DNA of 26,096 bases from Verrucomicrobiaceae bacterium (lineage in GTDB: Bacteria; Verrucomicrobiota; Verrucomicrobiia; Verrucomicrobiales; Verrucomicrobiaceae): the NCBI GenBank assembly GCA_021151605.1, contig JAGKWZ010000052.1:1-26096 (forward strand), given 5' to 3'. Positions within the stretch are counted from its first letter, which is position 1. Every line of letters starts with the position of its first letter. Below the pieces are notes generated by a model. It ran no database searches, was not told the DNA's origin, and was given only the letters and a program-made list of their open reading frames with translations. A program made the translations under genes and the position numbers. Shown one piece after another: positions 21,053 to 26,096 of the stretch.

Positions 21053-23074
21053 TTACTTCAGAAGCCACTCGGTTGCTGAGCCGCCAGAAGATTCGCTCTC
21101 GCCTTTGACCCAAAGCGGATGCGGTGAGTTGAGCGAGATCAGGCCTGGAAGATCGAGATATTTGGCACCACCAGGAAGGAACATCGGATCACGGTAGTCG
21201 AGCACATTGCCAAAGCGGAACCCGTGGGTATCCACCGCAGCTCGGTCGATGGCTTCACCCGCAAGTGCTCGAGCAGCAATCGCGATGGGACCTGTCTGCG
21301 AACCAAATGCGGCCAGGCAAACCGTTTTCGGATTCGCACGCGAGCCAACCTTGGCATGGCGGAGGAAGGACACAAGGCTAAGCACGTCATGGGTGCGCTG
21401 GGCAAAGAGAGCATTGTTGTAGCCATGCGTGTAACCAGCAAACTCACGAGGGTTCTTCACCACGGCGGTCTGCTTCACTGGTTCGCCACCTTGAAGAAGT
21501 AGATCCACACCGAGCACCGTAGCACCACTAGCGACGAGCTTCTTCACATCGTCACTTTGCAAAGCGGACTTACCGCTGTCGTCCAGCCAGATCACAGCGC
21601 GACCATTCCACTGCTTCGGATAGAGCCAAGCGACGTTGAGTTCCTCGTTGTAGGTTTTGTTGATGAGCGTGCCTGTCATTTCCAGATAATCCCCACGATC
21701 CTGCTTGTCCTCGAGCGTCCACTCGACCTCTCCTGCCTTGTCATAACTGCGGCCAATGACGACTTCGACAGCCTGGCGGAGCAGTGAAGGATCAGCGGCA
21801 CGGAGTTGCTTCTCAGCGTCCTCCGCGAAGTATTTGAGCAGCTTGCGCTCAAACTCAGGATCAGCGGCTTTTGGTGCGGGGTGTGTATCATCCCAGACAG
21901 TGAGTTGTGCTTTCGTCAGCGGTTCGTAATCCTGCTCGATCACCAGCGATGGATGTCCGAGCTTAAAGTGCTTATTCACAAAGGTGTAGAAGGCCGAGCG
22001 CGTGACCGCGTTGTAGTTGTGCGGGAAGTGCTCGCCACGAAGAAGCATGACATTGTCCTTCTTGCCATGCGTCTCGTAGAGCTTCTGAAGTTCGGGAAAT
22101 CCTTTCGTGGCCATTTCCTTCGTCCAATCGTTCGCCGTGTTCATACCCTGGGGCTTCGGCGCGAAGAGGCCGGCGAACTCGACATTGCCCGTGCCGATGC
22201 GCAGCAGGCTGGCATTTTCACAAGTGCAGCCACCCTGCATGGAGGTGCTGACCATCACGCATGGGAAGGAGAGCTTGATGCGGTCATCAATGGCAGCGAG
22301 GAGCATGGTCTGCGTGCCACCGCCACTCGCGCCAGTGATGGCCGTGCGCTCAGGATCGACCTCGGGCAGCGAGAGCAGGAAGTCGAGACCGCGCACGGCG
22401 TTCCAGGTTTGCAGGCCCATGATGGACTGTAGATGAGACTCGGCCTGCGGGCTGTAGAGACCCCAGTTTTCCATCGTGTTCATCTCGGGCCGTTGTTTGG
22501 CAAAGGTATGCACGATCTCACGGGAGAACTGGATGGAGTCCGAATCACTGAGCATGTCCCACTGCCAAACGATGCAGCCCATGCGGGCGAGCTGGATGCA
22601 GAGAGACTGGAAGATGCTCTTTCCACCACGCTCGAAGCGCTCACCACCCGAGGCAATTTCCCGCCGCACTACATCATCACTCGAAAGCGAGAGCCGCGCA
22701 TCTTGCCAGTGCCCGTGGGCAAACATCACTCCGGGAACCTTCCCCTTAATCACCTTGGGCTTCCAAAGACTGCCGGTGACAAAGAAACCGGGAGCACTCT
22801 CAAAATAGACCTTCTCGACGGTGTAGCCATCGCCCTCCACCTTGCCATGCACGACGGCGTTCAGCGGTGTCTTCGTCGGCATGGGCCACAGGCCCTCCGC
22901 CACGAGAATCTGCCGCCGCACCTGTTCCTTGCGCACATCCCACTCACTCAGGGATGATGGTGGATTAAAGGGGAAATAGCCATTCAGATCCTTGGGCGGC
23001 TGGAGACGGCTGTCTTCCGCGTGGATGAACGTGGTGCCAAAAAGAGCGAGGAGAAGCAGCGTGTGTTTCATCAA
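21053..23074 (-). CDS. Exported alpha/beta-hydrolase, acetylxylan-esterase-like, with degenerate second hydrolase half
   Basis: A 673-residue protein with a signal peptide (MMKHTLLLLALFGTTFIHA). The first half is an alpha/beta hydrolase: MFAHGHWQDARLS (oxyanion region), the nucleophile elbow ITGASGGGTQ with Ser250, and GEHFPHNYN with a candidate catalytic His. The family is carbohydrate esterase/acetylxylan-esterase-like. The second half (about 430-673) looks like a second hydrolase fold, with AVIWLDDSGKSA and AFGSQTGPIAIAARAL, where the elbow lacks a clear nucleophile Ser at the normal place; it is probably noncatalytic. A role in plant polysaccharide deacylation or another ester cleavage in the periplasm is likely; the exact substrate is not known. 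Confidence 0.85.
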   Translation of the reverse strand: MMKHTLLLLALFGTTFIHAEDSRLQPPKDLNGYFPFNPPSSLSEWDVRKEQVRRQILVAEGLWPMPTKTPLNAVVHGKVEGDGYTVEKVYFESAPGFFVTGSLWKPKVIKGKVPGVMFAHGHWQDARLSLSSDDVVRREIASGGERFERGGKSIFQSLCIQLARMGCIVWQWDMLSDSDSIQFSREIVHTFAKQRPEMNTMENWGLYSPQAESHLQSIMGLQTWNAVRGLDFLLSLPEVDPERTAITGASGGGTQTMLLAAIDDRIKLSFPCVMVSTSMQGGCTCENASLLRIGTGNVEFAGLFAPKPQGMNTANDWTKEMATKGFPELQKLYETHGKKDNVMLLRGEHFPHNYNAVTRSAFYTFVNKHFKLGHPSLVIEQDYEPLTKAQLTVWDDTHPAPKAADPEFERKLLKYFAEDAEKQLRAADPSLLRQAVEVVIGRSYDKAGEVEWTLEDKQDRGDYLEMTGTLINKTYNEELNVAWLYPKQWNGRAVIWLDDSGKSALQSDDVKKLVASGATVLGVDLLLQGGEPVKQTAVVKNPREFAGYTHGYNNALFAQRTHDVLSLVSFLRHAKVGSRANPKTVCLAAFGSQTGPIAIAARALAGEAIDRAAVDTHGFRFGNVLDYRDPMFLPGGAKYLDLPGLISLNSPHPLWVKGESESSGGSATEWLLK

Positions 23075-23123
23075 GGTGGTTGGATGCGAAGGCTGATCAT
23101 TACGGCGTCAGCATATCAGCTTC

Positions 23124-23213
23124 TTCATTCCGAATGAAAATCACCCGGACGTAGTTCGAGCCAGGAAGGCTCGGCCATCAACCGGCGTATGAACGCACGG
23201 CCATCAAACCGGC
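23124..23213. promoter_or_regulatory. Candidate operator region between divergent genes
   Basis: The 145-bp gap between the esterase-like gene (minus) and the Gfo/Idh/MocA gene (plus) holds a perfect 7-bp-arm palindrome TTCATTC-C-GAATGAA (23124-23138), a small stem GAGCC-AGGAA-GGCTC (23158-23172), and two near-identical direct repeats CGGCCATCAACCGGC (23172-23186) and CGGCCATCAAACCGGC (23198-23213), with 26-bp periodicity. These look like binding sites for a dimeric regulator and a tandem pair, possibly controlling both genes. No regulator gene is nearby. Confidence 0.4.
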
Positions 23214-23219
23214 TTCATC

Positions 23220-24512
23220 ATGAAAATGCTCTCCCGCCGCCAGTTCGTCCATCATTCAGCCCTAGCGTCCCTGGCAACACCAGCGCTGCTCAAGAGCGCT
23301 CCGCCTGATAAGATCAACCTCGCCTTCATCGGCCCCGGCGGCATGGGAACGAACCACATCAAGACGATGTGCAAGCGCAGTGACTTCATCGTGTCCTATG
23401 TCTGTGATGCGGACTCGAAGCGCGCCGAGGCAGCGGCGAAATTGATCCATGATCTCACCGGCCAGACGCCGAAGGTCGTCAGTGACATGCGTCGTGTTTT
23501 TGATGACAAAGCCGTGCAGGCCGTGCTGATGGCCACGCCTGATCACTGGCATGCGCCGGGTGCCATCCTGGCAGCGAACTCAGGGAAGCATGTTTATGTG
23601 GAGAAGCCGTGCTCACACAATCTCCATGAGGGTCTGCTCATGATCGAGGCAGCGGCGAAAAACAAAGTCGTCATGCAAGTGGGCACTCAAAGTCGCAGTA
23701 CAGCGCACATCATTGGCATCGTCGAAAAACTGCGCAGGGGCATCATCGGTGATGTCTTGGTGGCGAAGGCATGGAACAGTCAGCTGCGCAAAAATCACGG
23801 CCATCAGCCCGACAGCGCGCCGCCTGCTGAACTCGACTATGAACTCTGGCTCGGCCCTGTGCCGAAGGTGCCATTTAAGAGCACTTACCATCCCGCACAC
23901 TGGCGCTGGTTTCATCACTTCGGCGCGGGTGATTTCGGCAATGACGGCGTGCACGACATCGACATCGCCCGCTGGGGCCTCGGCGTGGAGCAGCATCCGA
24001 ACCGTATCATCGGCCAGGGCAGCAAGCTCTTCTTCGATGATGATCAGGAGTGGCCGGACACGCTCTATTGCGGCTTCGAATATGACATCGCCGGTAAAAC
24101 CAAACAGCTGATCTATGAGCAGAGAGACTGGTCGCCCTATGTGCAGGAAGGTCACGAAAACGGCTGCGCCTGGTATGGCACGGAGGGAATGATCATCGGC
24201 GGCAAGGCCAGGGGCTGGCAGATCTTTGGCAGGCAAAACAAACTGCTCGAAGACATCAAGGCATCCTCGGGCCCAGATCTCGCCGCACATCATGCCAACT
24301 TCTTCGATGCCATCCGCACGGGCGCGAAGCTCAATGCGGATATCTCCATCAATCACCTTTCCACCGCACTCTGCCATCTCGGCAACATCGCCGCGAGGAC
24401 ACGCCGCGCACTGGTGTTTGATCCGCTCAAGGAGCAGTTCATCAATGACGCGGACACTTCGAAGCTGTTGCGGCGCGAGTATCGTGAGCATTGGTCCACT
24501 CCCATGGCATGA
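23220..24512 (+). CDS. Tat-exported Gfo/Idh/MocA family oxidoreductase
   Basis: A 430-residue NAD(P)-dependent sugar oxidoreductase of the Gfo/Idh/MocA family. The N terminus MKMLSRRQFVHHSALASLA is a twin-arginine signal. The Rossmann domain starts at INLAFIGPGGMGTNHIK, and the conserved VEKPCSHN motif (Glu128-Lys129-Pro130) carries the catalytic Lys. The C-terminal domain contains WRWFHHFGAGDFGNDGVHDIDIARWGLG, with the HDID motif typical of exported members. These often oxidise sugars at C3, with cofactor retained on export. The stop overlaps the start of the cytochrome c peroxidase gene (ATGA at 24509-24512), so the two are translationally coupled. Confidence 0.93.
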   Translation: MKMLSRRQFVHHSALASLATPALLKSAPPDKINLAFIGPGGMGTNHIKTMCKRSDFIVSYVCDADSKRAEAAAKLIHDLTGQTPKVVSDMRRVFDDKAVQAVLMATPDHWHAPGAILAANSGKHVYVEKPCSHNLHEGLLMIEAAAKNKVVMQVGTQSRSTAHIIGIVEKLRRGIIGDVLVAKAWNSQLRKNHGHQPDSAPPAELDYELWLGPVPKVPFKSTYHPAHWRWFHHFGAGDFGNDGVHDIDIARWGLGVEQHPNRIIGQGSKLFFDDDQEWPDTLYCGFEYDIAGKTKQLIYEQRDWSPYVQEGHENGCAWYGTEGMIIGGKARGWQIFGRQNKLLEDIKASSGPDLAAHHANFFDAIRTGAKLNADISINHLSTALCHLGNIAARTRRALVFDPLKEQFINDADTSKLLRREYREHWSTPMA

Positions 24513-25603
24513 AATGGCCTTTCGCATGGCTTCTTCTGGTCGCTGGTTTCACCTTCGCTGATCAGGCACAGCCAGACACCCGGCTGGCAGCTCTGCCCAT
24601 CTCGGCAGGCTTGCCCACGGACACGCCTGAAAAAGTCGCCCTCGGACGCCTGCTCTTCTTTGATCCCATCCTCTCAGCGACTCGGGATGTCGCCTGCGCC
24701 ACCTGCCATCATCCAAGACACGGCTGGGCAGATGCGCGCCCTACTCCGCTGGGAGTCTATGCCAGCGGCATCGGCCCCAGGCGGATGCTGAATAAAGGTG
24801 CCGAGTTCCTACCTCTGCGGAGGAATACGCCGACGATTTTAAACGCCGCCTTCAATGGCATCGAGGTCGGCAAACCCTTCGATCCCGCCCATTCGCCCAT
24901 GTTTTGGGACAACCGCGTTCACAGCCTCGAAACCCAGGCCCTGGCCCCCATTCGCAGCCGGGAAGAGATGCGCGGCGACGCCTGCTCTGAGGCTGAAGCC
25001 GTGCCCACCATGATCGCGCGGCTCAAAGCCATCCCCGAATATGTGAAGCTCTTCCAAACCGAGATCACCCCGACCCGCGTGACCGATGCCATCGCCGCTT
25101 ACGAGCGCACGCTGATCACGCCAAACTCACCTTTTGACCGCTTCATGCGGGGGGACAAAACCGCCATGACACCCGCCCAGCAGCACGGCTTGGAGGTCTT
25201 CCAAAAAGCCAAATGCACCCTCTGCCACAACGGCCCCATGCTCTCCGATTACAAGCTCCACGCCATCGGCCTGAGCGACAGCACGACGAACCGTCATGAG
25301 TTCCGCACTCCTACCCTGCGCAATCTCAAACACACCGCGCCCTACATGCACCATGGCGGCACGCTCACGCTCGATGAAGTATTGCTCTTTTACGACCGCC
25401 TCATGGATCAAACCGCCGAAACCCTGGAAGGCGGCGACGACTCCACCCTTCCGCCGCTCGATCCGCTGCTGCGGCAAATGAACATGCTCCCAGAGGATCA
25501 CGCGCCGATTGCTGCATTCCTTGATTCGCTCAATGGTGGCGAATACGATCAAAGCATCCCGGAGAAAGTTCCGAGCGGGCTGCCTGTGGCGTCGGGTCGC
25601 TGA
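24509..25603 (+). CDS. Di-haem cytochrome c peroxidase (MauG/CcpA family)
   Basis: A 364-residue exported protein with a signal peptide (MKWPFAWLLLVAGFTFADQ) and two CxxCH haem-binding sites: CATCH at 63-67 and CTLCH at 236-240. The arrangement GRLLFFDPILSATRDVACATCH, then DNRVHSLETQALAP and FRTPTLRNLKHTAPYMHHGG, is that of bacterial di-haem cytochrome c peroxidases and MauG-like enzymes, which reduce peroxide or modify partners in the periplasm. The ATG at 24509 is chosen over 24491 because it starts the signal peptide and overlaps the preceding stop. Pairing with a sugar oxidoreductase suggests the two share a pathway, but a redox partnership is unproven. Confidence 0.93.
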   Translation: MKWPFAWLLLVAGFTFADQAQPDTRLAALPISAGLPTDTPEKVALGRLLFFDPILSATRDVACATCHHPRHGWADARPTPLGVYASGIGPRRMLNKGAEFLPLRRNTPTILNAAFNGIEVGKPFDPAHSPMFWDNRVHSLETQALAPIRSREEMRGDACSEAEAVPTMIARLKAIPEYVKLFQTEITPTRVTDAIAAYERTLITPNSPFDRFMRGDKTAMTPAQQHGLEVFQKAKCTLCHNGPMLSDYKLHAIGLSDSTTNRHEFRTPTLRNLKHTAPYMHHGGTLTLDEVLLFYDRLMDQTAETLEGGDDSTLPPLDPLLRQMNMLPEDHAPIAAFLDSLNGGEYDQSIPEKVPSGLPVASGR

Positions 25604-25627
25604 GTGAGTTCAGCATCTAAATTCGGT

Positions 25628-26095
25628 TCAAGTGTGCCTACGGCGGCGAAGAAGAAACGAAAGACCAGCACAACCTATCAGCACAGAGCTTCCGACCTCG
25701 GGTATGGGTGCAGTGTGGGTCTGGAGAACAAAAGCACCCGGTGTGCTGCTAAAATCACCTGCATATTGCGAGTCATTAAGCCCACCGAAGGGGCTGAAGG
25801 TGGCATCCTCAATGCGCCATTCTAGGGTGCTGGCAACATGCCCCGATGGCTGAGGAAAAAGCCAGTCGTCAGCCGCAGTGCCGTCGCTGGCGTTGTTGGT
25901 CACGAGCGCCCATTGAAATCCGGGTGCAAAACTAGGCGAAGGACTGATATTTCCAAAGGAATCTTTATACACCCAGATGTAGGCATGCTCGCCTTCAGCG
26001 AAAGTATTGAGTTGGGACAGAGAGGTATTGTCCGTGGTAAAGTCAGTCTCCAGAACGGCGGAAGCCGCAACTGTGCCGGTAGCCGAATCGAAGCC
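25628..26095 (-). CDS. PEP-CTERM anchored protein, C-terminal part (5' end outside window)
   Basis: The last 155 residues of an exported protein whose C terminus is a PEP-CTERM sorting signal: Pro-Glu in IPEVGSSV, a hydrophobic helix (SVLIGCAGLSFLL) and a basic tail RRRRHT. Such signals are cut by exosortase and lead to surface or extracellular-matrix attachment. The visible upstream part is polar and rich in Ser, Thr, Asp and aromatic residues (TFAEGEHAYIWVYKDSFGN, then DDWLFPQPSGH), typical of beta-rich PEP-CTERM proteins of unknown function. The frame is open to the window edge; the GTG at 25972 is internal. It is convergent with the cytochrome gene, 24 bp apart. Confidence 0.87.
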   Translation of the reverse strand, partial: GFDSATGTVAASAVLETDFTTDNTSLSQLNTFAEGEHAYIWVYKDSFGNISPSPSFAPGFQWALVTNNASDGTAADDWLFPQPSGHVASTLEWRIEDATFSPFGGLNDSQYAGDFSSTPGAFVLQTHTAPIPEVGSSVLIGCAGLSFLLRRRRHT

Positions 26096-26096
26096 A

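Noticed and set aside
23613..24527. 304-codon minus-strand open frame
   Set aside because: It is antisense to the Gfo/Idh/MocA gene; no family features.

Overview
The window looks like a chromosomal segment of a verrucomicrobial bacterium, probably of the Prosthecobacter/Verrucomicrobium type. This is an inference from gene content. There are several twin-arginine-exported sugar enzymes (a xylose-isomerase-like TIM barrel and a Gfo/Idh/MocA oxidoreductase), a DUF1080 (3-keto-disaccharide hydrolase) protein, a di-haem cytochrome c peroxidase and a PEP-CTERM protein. Most starts lack a strong Shine-Dalgarno sequence, and the sequence is moderately GC-rich. No tRNA, rRNA, CRISPR array, insertion sequence or phage gene was seen.

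Region 1 (1-484) is the 3' end of uvrC. Region 2 (485-8659, all minus strand) is a stress and signalling block. In transcription order it holds a CheB-CheR-PAS fusion, a multi-PAS NarL-type histidine kinase, two small unknown genes, Dps, a YciE/YciF-like DUF892 protein, an eRF1-like small protein, a DUF3309-like membrane peptide and a Gly/Tyr-rich lipoprotein. Many junctions are 4-bp ATGA overlaps or very short gaps. The lipoprotein has an in-frame TAA followed by about 60 more codons of similar character, so it may be a recent nonsense allele. Four copies of a small hairpin, GGGGY-loop-RCCCC followed at once by ATG, sit at gene junctions of this block, all in the same orientation. I do not recognise the element.

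Region 3 (8798-14322) holds a dNTP triphosphohydrolase, an aminopeptidase P, an exported TIM-barrel sugar isomerase-like protein, a 3D-domain exported protein (minus strand) and a Glu/Leu-type dehydrogenase. Region 4 (14391-17260) holds an exported redoxin, a Tat-lipoprotein amidase and a DUF1080 protein, closed by a probable intrinsic terminator. Region 5 (17344-19109) is a compact hslO-iscA/erpA-hscB set that joins a redox-switched holdase to Fe-S cluster assembly.

Region 6 (19106-23074, minus) holds a HAMP-linked class III adenylate cyclase and, upstream of it, a large exported alpha/beta-hydrolase with a degenerate second half. A divergent control region (23075-23219) with a 15-bp palindrome and a tandem repeat separates these from region 7: a Tat-exported Gfo/Idh/MocA oxidoreductase overlapping by 4 bp a di-haem cytochrome c peroxidase. 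The window ends in the 3' part of a PEP-CTERM protein gene on the minus strand.

The clearest unexplained signals are the hairpin-ATG element family, the interrupted lipoprotein and the overlapping small-gene chain in front of dps.
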